DNA from: Sphaerimonospora thailandensis
Lineage (GTDB): Bacteria; Actinomycetota; Actinomycetes; Streptosporangiales; Streptosporangiaceae
Assembly: GCF_016863115.1 (NCBI RefSeq)
Contig: NZ_BOOG01000012.1
Location: forward strand, 120,009-184,008
Length of the DNA: 64,000 nucleotides
Reading direction: 5' to 3'
The translations under genes and the position numbers were made by a program. The notes beneath the pieces were generated by a model. It did no database searches and was not told where the DNA came from. It saw only the letters and a list, made by a program, of their open reading frames with translations. Shown here piece after piece: positions 46,331 to 55,119 of this stretch. How positions within the stretch are numbered: the stretch's first letter is position 1; every line of letters begins with the position of its first letter.

Positions 46331-47652
46331 TGGTCTGCCTCCATCCTGGAAACGGCCTCCGGAGCCGCCGGGTCGAGGTCGAACAGCTCGCGAAGCGCCT
46401 CCGCGTACTGATCGCCCCCCGGCGAAGCGGCCAGTTTCTTGATCCGCACAGTCGGCTCGTGCAGCAGCTTGTCCACCACCCTGCGCACGGTCTGGGTGAC
46501 CTCGTCGCGCACCCGCCCGTCGAGCTCGGGCAGCCGCGACATCAGCCGGCCGATCTCGGCCTCGACCACGCCCGCGGCCATGCTGCGCAGCGCTATCACG
46601 GTCGGCGTCACCACGGAGGCCCGTTCGGCGTCCAGGTAGGCCGCGGCCTCCTCCGCGATGATGCGCCGGACATCGCCGATGGCCCGGCCTCGCCCGCCGT
46701 CGGTCACTGCCTCGGACGGGTCGTCGGAGCCCAGCCCGGACCGCTGCATCGACTCCAGGTCGACCAGCGTCACCTCCGGGAGCGCCCGCACACCGGGATC
46801 CACGTCGTGCGGCAGCGCCAGGTCGAGCAGGAACAGCGCGTCGTGGCGGCCCCGCATCGCGGTCTCCACCATTTCGACGGTGATCGACCGGTGACCCGCC
46901 CCCACACAGGAGATGACCAGGTCGGCCCTGGCCAGCTCGGCCTGGACCGCCGCCGACTCCACGGCCCGCCCGCCGACGATCCCGGCGAGCCGTACGGCGC
47001 GCTCGAAGGTGCGGTTGGCGATGACGATGTCGGTGACGCCGGCCCGGGACAGGGTCGCGGCCGCCAGCGAGCTCATCGAACCCGCGCCGACGACCAGGGC
47101 ACGTCTGCCCGCGATCGGGCCGATGACCCGCTCGGCGAGGGTCAGGCCCACCCCGACCAGCGAGGCCCCGGCCTGGTCGATGCCGGTCTCGGCGTGGGCC
47201 CGCTTACCGACGCGCAGCGCGTGCTGGGCGAGTTCGTTGAGTATGGTCCCGGCGGTGCCCTCGTCCTGGGCCAGCCGCAGCGCCGAGCGGATCTGACCGA
47301 GGATCTGCCCCTCGCCGACGACCATGGAGTCGAGCCCACAGGCGACGGAGAACAGGTGCTGGACCGCGCGCTCCTGGTAGTGCACGTAGAGGTGGTCGGC
47401 GAGCTGCCCGGTCGGCAGGCCGGAGTGCACGGCCAGCAGGTTCGTCACCGCCGTCACGCCGCCGTGGAAGCGGTCGACGGCCGCGTAGACCTCCACCCGG
47501 TTGCACGTGGACACGACGAGGGCCTCGGCGACGTTCTCGTCCTGCCGCACGTCGTGCAGCAGCTTGACGAGCGCGTCGCCGCTCACCGTGACGCGCTCGA
47601 GCAGCGCCACCGGGGTCGTGCGATGACTGAGGCCGACGGCCAGGAGACTCAT
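46327..47652 (-). CDS. hemA: Glutamyl-tRNA reductase
   Basis: This 441-residue NADPH enzyme reduces glutamyl-tRNA to glutamate-1-semialdehyde, the first committed step of heme synthesis in this pathway. The catalytic Cys is in VVSTCNRVEVYAAVD near residue 50, and the NADPH-binding domain has RALVVGAGSMSSLAAA near 190. It starts 25 bases after rex, so Rex likely controls it. Confidence 0.96.
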   Translation of the reverse strand: MSLLAVGLSHRTTPVALLERVTVSGDALVKLLHDVRQDENVAEALVVSTCNRVEVYAAVDRFHGGVTAVTNLLAVHSGLPTGQLADHLYVHYQERAVQHLFSVACGLDSMVVGEGQILGQIRSALRLAQDEGTAGTILNELAQHALRVGKRAHAETGIDQAGASLVGVGLTLAERVIGPIAGRRALVVGAGSMSSLAAATLSRAGVTDIVIANRTFERAVRLAGIVGGRAVESAAVQAELARADLVISCVGAGHRSITVEMVETAMRGRHDALFLLDLALPHDVDPGVRALPEVTLVDLESMQRSGLGSDDPSEAVTDGGRGRAIGDVRRIIAEEAAAYLDAERASVVTPTVIALRSMAAGVVEAEIGRLMSRLPELDGRVRDEVTQTVRRVVDKLLHEPTVRIKKLAASPGGDQYAEALRELFDLDPAAPEAVSRMEADQ

Positions 47653-47677
47653 GAGTTCGCTCCGTTCGATCGCTCAC

Positions 47678-48343
47678 TCACATGACCACCCCGTCCGCTT
47701 TGCGCTGCTCGTGGAACGCCAGGATCTGCAACTCGATCGATAAATCGACTTTTCGGACATCCACTCCATCGGGTACGGACAGGACGACCGGAGCGAAGTT
47801 CAGGATGCTCGTCACCCCCGCCTCGATGACCCGGTCACAGACCTGCTGGGCCGCGCTCGCCGGAGTCGCGATCACCACAATCGACACCCCACGCCTTTTG
47901 ATCACGGTTTCCAGCTCGTCGGCGTGCTCGACGGTCAACCCCGCGATACGGTCGCCCACCACCTGCGGGTCCCCGTCGAGCAGGCCCGCGATCCTGAACC
48001 CCCTGGACACGAACCCGCCATAGTTGGCGAGGGCTCGCCCGAGGTTACCCACCCCGACGATGGCCACGGCCCAGTCCTGGGTGAGACCCAGCTCACGGGA
48101 GATCTGGTAGATCAGATACTGGACGTCGTAGCCCACTCCCCGGGTGCCGTACGAGCCGAGGTGGGACAGGTCCTTGCGGAGTTTGGCCGAGTTCACCCCG
48201 GCGGCCGCCGCGAGATCCTCCGAGCTGACCGTCGGAGTCCCCCGCTCGGCCAGCCCATTGAGCGCGCGCAGGTACAGCGGCAGCCTCGCCACGGTGGCGT
48301 CGGGGATACCGCGGTCGCGTGCTTGCGGGATACGGCGGGTCAC
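47678..48343 (-). CDS. rex: Redox-sensing transcriptional repressor Rex
   Basis: This ~221-residue repressor senses the NADH/NAD+ ratio. It has an N-terminal winged helix (GIPDATVARLPLYLRALNGL, AAAAGVNSAKLRKDLSHLG) and a Rossmann NADH domain (VAIVGVGNLGRALANYGGF). I prefer GTG 48343 because GGAG lies upstream at good spacing and the length then matches S. coelicolor Rex. ATG 48379 in the same frame is an alternative, but it has no ribosome site. Rex leads hemA-hemC-hemD-hemB. Confidence 0.95.
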   Translation of the reverse strand: MTRRIPQARDRGIPDATVARLPLYLRALNGLAERGTPTVSSEDLAAAAGVNSAKLRKDLSHLGSYGTRGVGYDVQYLIYQISRELGLTQDWAVAIVGVGNLGRALANYGGFVSRGFRIAGLLDGDPQVVGDRIAGLTVEHADELETVIKRRGVSIVVIATPASAAQQVCDRVIEAGVTSILNFAPVVLSVPDGVDVRKVDLSIELQILAFHEQRKADGVVM

Positions 48344-48392
48344 GTGCCGGAACTCCAAGGGGTGAAGGCGATTGGACATCAGATTAGTGCCT

Positions 48393-48410
48393 TTGTGAAG
48401 GCATGCACAA
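48393..48410. promoter_or_regulatory. Rex operator upstream of rex
   Basis: TTGTGAAGGCATGCACAA matches the Rex inverted repeat TTGTGAA-N4-TTCACAA with one mismatch in the second arm. It overlaps a possible minus-strand promoter (TTGTGC, 18-base spacer, TAATCT). The arrangement supports autoregulation of rex and the heme genes, as known in Streptomyces. Confidence 0.8.
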
Positions 48411-48494
48411 AGTCGGGCCTGTGTCTCCACTGTCCCAGGCCGGACGCTCGATCGCGAACTCGCCCCGTGCTCTTCGCCCGAATAAGCTGGGAAC

Positions 48495-48731
48495 ATGGCG
48501 CGGATCATGTTGCTCGGGAAACCCGGGTGCCACCTGTGCGAGGAAGCCCGCGCGGTGGTCGAACGCGTGGCCGGCGATCTCGGGGTGAGCTGGGAGGAGC
48601 GCGACATCACCCGGTCCCCCGAGGACTTCGCAAAGTACTGGGAGATGATCCCCGTCCTCCTGGTCGACGGTGTGCAGCAGGGCTACTGGCACATCGACGA
48701 GGCCCGCCTGCGCGCCGCGCTGTCCCGTTGA
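48495..48731 (+). CDS. Glutaredoxin-family protein
   Basis: This 78-residue single-domain thioredoxin-fold protein has the redox motif KPGCHLCEEARAVVERV near residue 10 and a cis-Pro region MIPVLLVDGVQQGYW. It lacks a signal peptide, so it acts in the cytoplasm. It is divergent from rex, and the 115 bases between them contain the Rex operator, so it may also respond to Rex. Close relatives occur next to rex in Streptomyces. Confidence 0.88.
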   Translation: MARIMLLGKPGCHLCEEARAVVERVAGDLGVSWEERDITRSPEDFAKYWEMIPVLLVDGVQQGYWHIDEARLRAALSR

Positions 48732-48758
48732 GGCCGCGAAGCCCGCGAAGAACGCACT

Positions 48759-50372
48759 CTAGAAGAGCGCGGTCGGGAGCGGGACGACCTTGGCCGCGTT
48801 GACGGAGAGTTCGATGACGTTCGCCGCCAGCACCAGCGGCTGCCGTTCTGTGACGAAGCGCTCCATGTGCGGCTGGCGCTGGTGCTCTGTGTAGCCGACT
48901 TCATCCCGGTAAAGCTCATAGACGATGCGCTGGAGCGGTGCCGACTTGACCGCGTGGCAGACGAAGACCAGCGTGTCCGGCTCGTTACGCCGCACCGCCT
49001 CGACCGTCTCCTCCGCCAGCTTGTCGAACGCCTCTCCCGAGCCGTCCAGCAGCGTGAACACCGTCAGCAGCCCGTAGATGCCGGGCGCCGGGCGCACCGT
49101 GCGGTCGCCGTGTTTGGCCGCCTGCCCTGTCGCATGCTGTCCCGCCGCATGCTGTCCCGCCGCATGCTGTCCCGCCGCGTGCGACCCGGTCGCGCGCTGC
49201 CTGGCCGCTGCCCCGCCGAAACCGACCCCGAAGTTCGCCGCGAGCTCCTCGGGGATCGGCGCGGCCTCGGGAACCGGCGGCGCCCCGACCGGCATGCCGT
49301 ACTCGGGCCCGTACTCGGGTCCGTACTCGGGCGAGACCATAATCTGGCCCGTGGCGGGACCGCCGAAGTCGTCCGGCCGGGGCTGCCGGGGATCGAAGTC
49401 CGGAGGGGGAGGGAAATCGCCCTGCGGCCGCCTGGGGGGAAAATCGTCCCGGTGCTGTCGCATCCTGGCGGCGTAGTCGACCTCGCTCTGCTCACCGGCC
49501 CGATATTCCGCGACGAGGTCGCCCAGACCGGAGCGGCGCGGCGGGATCGCACCTCCCGCCTGGGAATCCGCCGAAGCGCTCACCTGCCCCCTGCTTGAGC
49601 GGGCTGAGCGGGCCGCGGTGGATGGCCGAGTAGCGGCGCTTCGCCCTTCCGCGGCGTCGTAGCCGTCGTCGTCCTCATCATCATCCTCGTCGTCGTACGG
49701 CGCGAGCGGCCGGGCCACGGCGTACCAGATCCCGCCGGCGGCCGCGGCCATGAGAGCCACGATCACGATCCCGGGGAGCGTGAGTTCCAGCGCGGCCGAC
49801 AGCGCCATGCCCGCCGGAGCGAGCACGACCGTCGCGTTCATGTTGTCGACGTCGTAGTCGTCTCCGTCGCGCCAACTCAGCATGGCGATCGCCAGCGAGA
49901 TCAGCAGCATCAGGATCACGAGCCCGTGTACTCCGCGCAGCAGCCACTCGGGCCAGAGGTCCCAGTGCGCCGGACCGTCGGGAAGCCGCTTGGTGAACTG
50001 TCCGGCGAGGGGGTCGAACAGCATGATCACCGACCCGACCACGGTGATGGAGACGCCGATCAGCCACCCCGCGAAACGGGCCGACGCCTTCTCGGCCAGC
50101 AGTTGCATCACGCCCACCGCGAGCCACAGCGGTGCCAGCAGCGATCCGGTGATCTGGAGCGCCCGGAAGGTCGGCCCCCCGAAACCGGCGAGGTGACCGA
50201 TGCCGATCGCACCGAGCGACAGGGTCAGCGCGCCCGTGGTGATGCTCCAGGCGATCAGCCAGCCCGCGGGCTCGCCGCGAAGACGATTGACGAGCACACC
50301 GGTCGTTATCCCGGCGAGCAGGGCGCCGGCGAACGCGAGGAGAGCGACAACGAGTTCCATGGTGGACCCCAT
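48759..50372 (-). CDS. Membrane protein with C-terminal antibiotic-biosynthesis-monooxygenase-like (ABM) domain
   Basis: This protein of about 537 residues has six or more N-terminal hydrophobic helices (residues ~1-220) and an acidic stretch (YDDEDDDEDDDGYD). A long disordered linker includes HAAGQ repeats and EYGPEYGPEYG. The C-terminal ~100 residues (GIYGLLTVFTLLDGSGEAFD, RDEVGYTEHQRQPHMERF) resemble ABM/Dabb-type dimeric ferredoxin-like domains, usually cytosolic enzymes. The start ATG is 50372 or 50360. Function is unknown. Confidence 0.7.
   Translation of the reverse strand: MGSTMELVVALLAFAGALLAGITTGVLVNRLRGEPAGWLIAWSITTGALTLSLGAIGIGHLAGFGGPTFRALQITGSLLAPLWLAVGVMQLLAEKASARFAGWLIGVSITVVGSVIMLFDPLAGQFTKRLPDGPAHWDLWPEWLLRGVHGLVILMLLISLAIAMLSWRDGDDYDVDNMNATVVLAPAGMALSAALELTLPGIVIVALMAAAAGGIWYAVARPLAPYDDEDDDEDDDGYDAAEGRSAATRPSTAARSARSSRGQVSASADSQAGGAIPPRRSGLGDLVAEYRAGEQSEVDYAARMRQHRDDFPPRRPQGDFPPPPDFDPRQPRPDDFGGPATGQIMVSPEYGPEYGPEYGMPVGAPPVPEAAPIPEELAANFGVGFGGAAARQRATGSHAAGQHAAGQHAAGQHATGQAAKHGDRTVRPAPGIYGLLTVFTLLDGSGEAFDKLAEETVEAVRRNEPDTLVFVCHAVKSAPLQRIVYELYRDEVGYTEHQRQPHMERFVTERQPLVLAANVIELSVNAAKVVPLPTALF
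49131..49175. repeat. 15-bp tandem repeat, three perfect units
   Basis: Three identical units of CGCATGCTGTCCCGC begin at 49131, 49146 and 49161; a fourth, diverged, follows. They encode HAAGQ repeats in the linker of the ABM-like protein and keep its frame. Copy number could vary between strains. Confidence 0.9.
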
Positions 50373-50471
50373 GCTGCCGGACAATCCCTTCTCATCGGTA
50401 GCCGGTGCCCGGCCCTGTACGGGTAGAGTGTTCGAGCACGCCGACTCCCCTTCCCCCCCAAGGGACACCGG

Positions 50472-51098
50472 ATGCCGAACACGTGGCCGTTGGCCGGGCT
50501 GTCCCCACCAGCCACCGCCCGCCGCATCACCCGCGAGCACGAGCACGATCGTGACGAAATGCGGGCGCTGGTGCTGCGCGCCAAGACGGGCGACAGCGAG
50601 GCGTTCGGCATGCTCTATGACCGATACCTCGACCTGGTCTACAGATATGTCTACTTTCGGGTGGGCGGTCACGCCCTCGCCGAGGACCTCACCAGCGAGA
50701 CGTTCCTGCGCGCGTTGCGCGGCATCACCGACTTCACCTGGCAGGGCCGCGACTTCGGGGCCTGGCTGGTGACGATCGCCCGCAATCTTGTCACCGACCA
50801 CTACAAGTCGGGCCGCAACCGCCTGGAGGTGACCACGGCCGAGGTGTTCGACACGCCCCTCGACGGCCCGCACATCCCCGAGAACGCCGTTGTCGCGAAC
50901 ATGGTCAACGAACGCGTGATGCAGGCGATCAAGCAGCTCGGCGCGGAGCAGCAGGAGTGCGTGATCCTACGGTTCCTGCACGGGATGTCGCTCGCCGAGA
51001 CCGCACTGATCATGGGCAAGAAGAGCGGGGCGATCAAGGCACTGCAGTTCCGCGCGATCAAGTCACTGGCCCGCGCGCTACCGAAGGATCTCGATTAG
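50472..51098 (+). CDS. bldN: BldN-like ECF sigma factor
   Basis: This 208-residue sigma factor has region 2 (AFGMLYDRYLDLVYRYVYFR, SETFLRALRGI, FTWQGRDFGAWL) and region 4 (QQECVILRFLHGMSLAETAL) of the ECF class. It matches Streptomyces sigma-BldN closely, and the next gene resembles its anti-sigma RsbN. It controls aerial-hypha genes in the family. An AAGGGA ribosome site precedes ATG 50472. The symbol is by homology. Confidence 0.86.
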   Translation: MPNTWPLAGLSPPATARRITREHEHDRDEMRALVLRAKTGDSEAFGMLYDRYLDLVYRYVYFRVGGHALAEDLTSETFLRALRGITDFTWQGRDFGAWLVTIARNLVTDHYKSGRNRLEVTTAEVFDTPLDGPHIPENAVVANMVNERVMQAIKQLGAEQQECVILRFLHGMSLAETALIMGKKSGAIKALQFRAIKSLARALPKDLD

Positions 51099-51152
51099 CA
51101 CAACCTGCCGTAACTCCATCGGTTTCACCTCGTTGGGCAAGTGTAGGGGTCG

Positions 51153-51854
51153 ATGATCAAGCGGGGGACGGCGGGGAGCGTCATGGGCCGGTGGAAGAAC
51201 TCGCGCCGGGTCGCGGCACGCGTCGCCGATCTCGGCGCGATTCCCGGCCCGAGCCCGGAGTTCCATGCCCGCCTGCGCGCGGAGTTGCTTCGGGAGCACG
51301 CCACCGAGAGGGCGCGGCAGGTCGCCGCCGCCCCGAAGGCGATCCGGCGCCGGCACCGGCGCCGCGCGGCCCGCCGTCGCTCGGCGCTCGGCCCGATCCT
51401 GGTGTTCGCGCTGCTGATGGTCGGCATGTTCGCCACCGGTGTCAAGACGCATAACTCTGTACCGGGTGACCTGCTCTATCCGCTCAAACGGGGGGCCGAG
51501 TCGACGCTGCTGTCCCTGGCGTACGACGATGAGGACCTCGCCCGGCGGGAGATGGCGGCGGCACATCTGCGGGCGGCGGAGACGGCATGCCTCCTCGACG
51601 AGCCCGCTCCGCGGGAGTCCTCGCCGGAACGGCGCCGGCTGATCGAGGAGACCCTCGACGACATGGACACCACGACGAGGGCCGCCCTGAGCCACGTCGT
51701 GCGCGACAGCCAGACGACCGGCGAGGCCCGCCGCTTCGCACGTCAGCAGCGCACATTGGTGGAGCCGCTGCTGCCGAAGCTCGACCGGAAAAATCGCGAC
51801 AAAGCGCAGCAGTACCTGAGCTATATCGACTCCTTCGCGGCTCCCGGCCAGTGA
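51153..51854 (+). CDS. RsbN-like membrane anti-sigma factor (DUF5667)
   Basis: This 233-residue protein has a cytoplasmic N-terminus with basic run RRRHRRRAARRRS, one transmembrane helix (GPILVFALLMVGMFATGV, ~83-102), and an external helical domain (PGDLLYPLKRGAESTLLSL) of DUF5667 type. It follows the BldN-like gene by 54 bases, like RsbN in Streptomyces, which sequesters sigma-BldN at the membrane. The start may be ATG 51183, which has a better ribosome site. Confidence 0.78.
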   Translation: MIKRGTAGSVMGRWKNSRRVAARVADLGAIPGPSPEFHARLRAELLREHATERARQVAAAPKAIRRRHRRRAARRRSALGPILVFALLMVGMFATGVKTHNSVPGDLLYPLKRGAESTLLSLAYDDEDLARREMAAAHLRAAETACLLDEPAPRESSPERRRLIEETLDDMDTTTRAALSHVVRDSQTTGEARRFARQQRTLVEPLLPKLDRKNRDKAQQYLSYIDSFAAPGQ

Positions 51855-51916
51855 CACGGCACCCGCCGCTCACGCTCACGTCGCGCACGCGCTCCCGGCG
51901 GTTAAGCTGATGAGCC

Positions 51917-52786
51917 ATGAGGCGGCTATTGCGACGGCGGGAGGCGGCGGAAATGGCCGGTGAGGTGGCTGCCGCAGCGGTCATCGCGGCCCCGGCGGTC
52001 GAGCCCGACCCCACGGCGGCCGCGTTCTTCGACGTCGACAACACGATGATGCGCGGCGCCTCGATCTACCACTTCGCCCGCGGCCTGGCCGCGCGGGGCC
52101 TGTTCACCACCAGGGATCTCACCAAGTTCGCCCTCGGCCAGGCGTGGTTTCGGATCCGGGGCAACGAGAACCCTGAGCACATCGCCAAGGCCAAGGAGAT
52201 GGCGCTCGCGTTCGTGGCCGGCCTGAAGGTCGACGACGTCGTACGGCTGGGCGAGGAGATCTACGACGAGGTGATGGCCGACCGGGTCTGGGCCGGCACC
52301 CGGGCCCTGGCCCAGGGGCACCTGGACGCCGGACAGCGGGTGTGGCTGGTTACCGCCACCCCGATCGAGCTGGCCCGGGTGATCGCCCAGCGACTCGGCC
52401 TGACCGGGGCTCTCGGCACGGTGGCGGAGACCTCCGGCGGCGCCTATACCGGCAGGCTCGTCGGCGACCTGCTCCACGGGCCGGCCAAGGCCGAGGCCAT
52501 CCGGGCGCTGGCCCGCCGCGAGGGACTCGACCTGTCCCGCTGCTCGGCCTACAGCGACTCGGCCAACGACCTGCCGATGCTATCGCTGGTCGGGCACCCG
52601 CATGCGATCAACCCCGACAGCGAGCTGCGCGAACACGCCAGGGAGCACGGCTGGGACACCCGCGACTTCCGGACCGGCCGCAAGGTCACGATGGTCGGTC
52701 TGCCCATCGCCGCGACCGCCGGCGCGATCGCGGGAGGCGTGGCGGCCGGCATCGCCCTGCGCAAGCACTACCGCTCGATGGTCTGA
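51917..52786 (+). CDS. HAD-IB family phosphatase (SerB-like)
   Basis: This 289-residue protein has the HAD nucleophile motif AFFDVDNTMMRGAS near residue 37, LVTATPIELARVIA as motif II, and AYSDSANDLPML as motifs III/IV. It resembles SerB-type phosphatases and the HAD-IB proteins found beside acyltransferases. A hydrophobic Gly/Ala C-terminus (ATAGAIAGGVAAGIALRKHY) may associate with the membrane. The convergent acyltransferase next to it suggests a lipid-related role. Confidence 0.86.
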   Translation: MRRLLRRREAAEMAGEVAAAAVIAAPAVEPDPTAAAFFDVDNTMMRGASIYHFARGLAARGLFTTRDLTKFALGQAWFRIRGNENPEHIAKAKEMALAFVAGLKVDDVVRLGEEIYDEVMADRVWAGTRALAQGHLDAGQRVWLVTATPIELARVIAQRLGLTGALGTVAETSGGAYTGRLVGDLLHGPAKAEAIRALARREGLDLSRCSAYSDSANDLPMLSLVGHPHAINPDSELREHAREHGWDTRDFRTGRKVTMVGLPIAATAGAIAGGVAAGIALRKHYRSMV

Positions 52787-52850
52787 TCTCCCCGCTCCAG
52801 CCCGGCCCCGGCTCCCGCCGCTCATGACGAGAACGACACAGCCCGAACGG

Positions 52851-53720
52851 TCAGAACGGCTGGAATGCGGGGCCGCGGCGGAGACGGACGTCATTGAGCC
52901 GCTGTTGCATGGTTTCCCGGATGTGATCGGTCAGCTCGAAGATCACGGCCGGATCGTCGGCCTGCTCCGGGTCGAACTCGTCGGTGCGGATCGGCTCGCC
53001 GAACTCGATCAGCCACTTCGACGGCAGCGGAACCAGCCCGAACAGGCCGAGCCAGGGGAAGAACGGAGTGATCGGCAGGTACGGCAGGCCGAGCATCCTG
53101 GCCAGCACCGGAACCTCGCCGATCTTGGGATAGATCTCCTCCGCCCCCACGATCGAGCAGGGAACGATCGGCACGCCGGCCCGGATCGCCGAGGTGACGA
53201 AGCCGCCCCGGCCGAACCGCTGGAGCCGATAACGCTCCGAGAACGGCTTGCCGATGCCCTTGAAGCCCTCGGGGAACACCCCGACCAGCTCTCCCTTGCG
53301 CAGCAGCCGGTCGGCGTCCTCCGGGCAGGCCAGCGTGTGTCCGCCCTTGCGGGCCAGATGTCCCAGCACGGGAAGCTGGTAGACCAGGTGCGCGCCCAGC
53401 AACCGGACCGCGCGGCCCGCCTCGTCGTGCGACGCGACCTGCAGCATCAGCGCGTCGAGCGGCAGCGTGCCGGAGTGATTGGCCACGACGAGGGCACCCG
53501 AGTCCACGGGCACGTTCTCCAGACCGAGGGTCTCCACCCGGAACCAGTGCCGGTAGAGCGGCCGCAGCAGCTCAAGCAGCACCTTGTCGTGAAATTCCGG
53601 ATCGAAACCGAACTCGTCGATCTCGTAATCTCCCGAGATCCTGCGCCGCAGGAACGCGAACAGCTCGGTCATCGCCTCGCCCGCATCCCGGCTCGTCTCG
53701 GGGCCCGTCGGCTCGCTCAT
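52851..53720 (-). CDS. Lysophospholipid acyltransferase family protein
   Basis: This 289-residue protein has the acyltransferase motif VVANHSGTLPLDALML (HxxxxD) and the later VGVFPEGFKGIGKPFSERYR. This family makes phosphatidic acid or related lipids at the membrane. ATG 53720 overlaps the epimerase stop (ATGA); the longer upstream frame is a shadow. The pairing with a HAD-IB phosphatase and an epimerase is conserved near BldN in actinobacteria. Confidence 0.9.
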   Translation of the reverse strand: MSEPTGPETSRDAGEAMTELFAFLRRRISGDYEIDEFGFDPEFHDKVLLELLRPLYRHWFRVETLGLENVPVDSGALVVANHSGTLPLDALMLQVASHDEAGRAVRLLGAHLVYQLPVLGHLARKGGHTLACPEDADRLLRKGELVGVFPEGFKGIGKPFSERYRLQRFGRGGFVTSAIRAGVPIVPCSIVGAEEIYPKIGEVPVLARMLGLPYLPITPFFPWLGLFGLVPLPSKWLIEFGEPIRTDEFDPEQADDPAVIFELTDHIRETMQQRLNDVRLRRGPAFQPF

Positions 53721-54652
53721 CGCCGTACCGCCAGGAAGTCTTCGAACGCGGCGGCCGTACCGAACTTCGGCCGCCGGCCGAGCTCGGCGGCGAGCCGACC
53801 GGCGTCCACGACCCGTCCGTGCGTCAGCAGCGAGAGCTGTTCCGACGAGAAGCCGAGAATCCGCAGCGCCGGGGACGGCACCGGCACCACCGGCCGGCCC
53901 GCCCGCCGAGCGCACTGGGACAGGAGCAGCACGCCGTCGCCGGCCACGTTGAACACGCCCGGGTGGTCCTGCCGCGCCACGCGGCCGAGCACCTCGACCG
54001 CGTCGTCCTCATGAACGAACTGCAACCGCGGGTCGAAGCCGAACACGGAGGGCAGCACAGGCTGCGAGAAGTACCGCGTCAACGGCGAATCGACACCGGG
54101 ACCCATCAGGGCGGCGAACCGCAACGTGGTGGTCACCACGTCCGGCCGCCGCCGGGAGAAGCCCCGGACGCTCGCCTCGACCTCGACCGCGTCCTTCTCG
54201 TAACCGTGGTGCGACGCCTCGGCCGGCTCGGTGTCCTCACTGAACACGGCCGGGGCGTTCGGCGACGAGCCGTACACGGCCGTGGTCGAGCGCACCACCA
54301 CCCTGCGCACCGTCTCCGATCGCTGGCACGCCGCCAATAACTGCATGGTGCCGATGACGTTGTGCTCCTTGACGGCTGAGCGGCTCTTGGCCGGACCGCT
54401 CACCAGGCTCAGATGCACCACGGTGTCGACGTCCGCCGCCGAGATGACCCGCACCACGTCAGGGCTGCGCAGGTCGACGCGGACGAATTCGGTACGGCCG
54501 AGCGGCGGCGTGCCGTCATCCCGGGACAGGGAGGAGGGCGGCACCGTGTCGACGCCGATCACACGGTCGACGTCCGGGTCCGCGGCGAGAGCGCTCGCCA
54601 CTCGCCGGCCGATATGGCGGGAGACCCCGGTGACGAGCACGTTATGGGCCAT
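53717..54652 (-). CDS. NAD-dependent epimerase/dehydratase (extended SDR)
   Basis: This 311-residue protein begins with a Rossmann motif variant (NVLVTGVSRHIGRRVASALA) and has GVDTVPPS, VVHLSLVSG and RSTTAVYGSSPNAP, typical of extended SDR nucleoside-sugar epimerases. The normal catalytic Tyr-x3-Lys appears as HHGYEKDAVE. The substrate is unknown. It is co-transcribed with the acyltransferase. Confidence 0.87.
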   Translation of the reverse strand: MAHNVLVTGVSRHIGRRVASALAADPDVDRVIGVDTVPPSSLSRDDGTPPLGRTEFVRVDLRSPDVVRVISAADVDTVVHLSLVSGPAKSRSAVKEHNVIGTMQLLAACQRSETVRRVVVRSTTAVYGSSPNAPAVFSEDTEPAEASHHGYEKDAVEVEASVRGFSRRRPDVVTTTLRFAALMGPGVDSPLTRYFSQPVLPSVFGFDPRLQFVHEDDAVEVLGRVARQDHPGVFNVAGDGVLLLSQCARRAGRPVVPVPSPALRILGFSSEQLSLLTHGRVVDAGRLAAELGRRPKFGTAAAFEDFLAVRR

Positions 54653-54687
54653 CGACGCCTCGCATGGCAGGTGCGCGCTCCGTCCGG

Positions 54688-54786
54688 CTACTTCTTGTTA
54701 CGCCGCTGGATGCGCGTCTTCTTGAGCAGCTTGCGGTGCTTCTTCTTGGCCATGCGCTTGCGGCGCTTCTTGATCACAGAGCCCAC
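54688..54786 (-). CDS. bS22-like (AURKAIP1/COX24 domain) small ribosomal peptide
   Basis: This tiny 32-residue, very basic peptide reads [20 protein letters not shown] and then [12 protein letters not shown]. It is nearly identical to actinobacterial bS22, a ribosomal protein found in mycobacterial 30S subunits. The start is GTG at 54786 and a GGGGG ribosome site lies just upstream. It follows the HTH gene on the same strand. Confidence 0.9.
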   Translation of the reverse strand: MGSVIKKRRKRMAKKKHRKLLKKTRIQRRNKK

Positions 54787-54915
54787 GGGACCCCCAGGTG
54801 AAGGTGGCGGATGTCGAAACCGGCGCGCGAGCGCACACCGGCTCAACAGCCTACCGGCGATCCGCGGTAGATCGCTCCCCAGGGACCCCGCGTGGCCGCT
54901 GATCAGCGGGCCGCC

Positions 54916-55119
54916 TCATCCGGCTTCGATGAACGCGTCCCTCAAGTAGTCGTGCACCGCCTGCTCCGGCACTCTGAAGGAACGGCCGACCCTGATGGCC
55001 GGCAACTCGCCCGAGTGCACGAGCCGGTACACCGTCATCTTGGACACCCGCATGACAGTGGCCACCTCTGCCACCGTCAGAAACTTCACCTCGCTGAGAG
55101 GTCTTTCGCCTGCACCCAT
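54916..55119 (-). CDS. Excisionase/BldC-type HTH DNA-binding protein
   Basis: This ~67-residue protein is a single winged helix: FLTVAEVATVMRVSKMTVYR, then HSGELPAIRVGRSFRVPEQA. This family includes excisionase-like and BldC-like regulators. It matches the helix-turn-helix gene next to bS22 in other actinobacteria. I chose ATG 55119 (MGAGERPLSEVKF); the frame extends to 55167 through basic, unlikely sequence. Confidence 0.84.
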   Translation of the reverse strand: MGAGERPLSEVKFLTVAEVATVMRVSKMTVYRLVHSGELPAIRVGRSFRVPEQAVHDYLRDAFIEAG

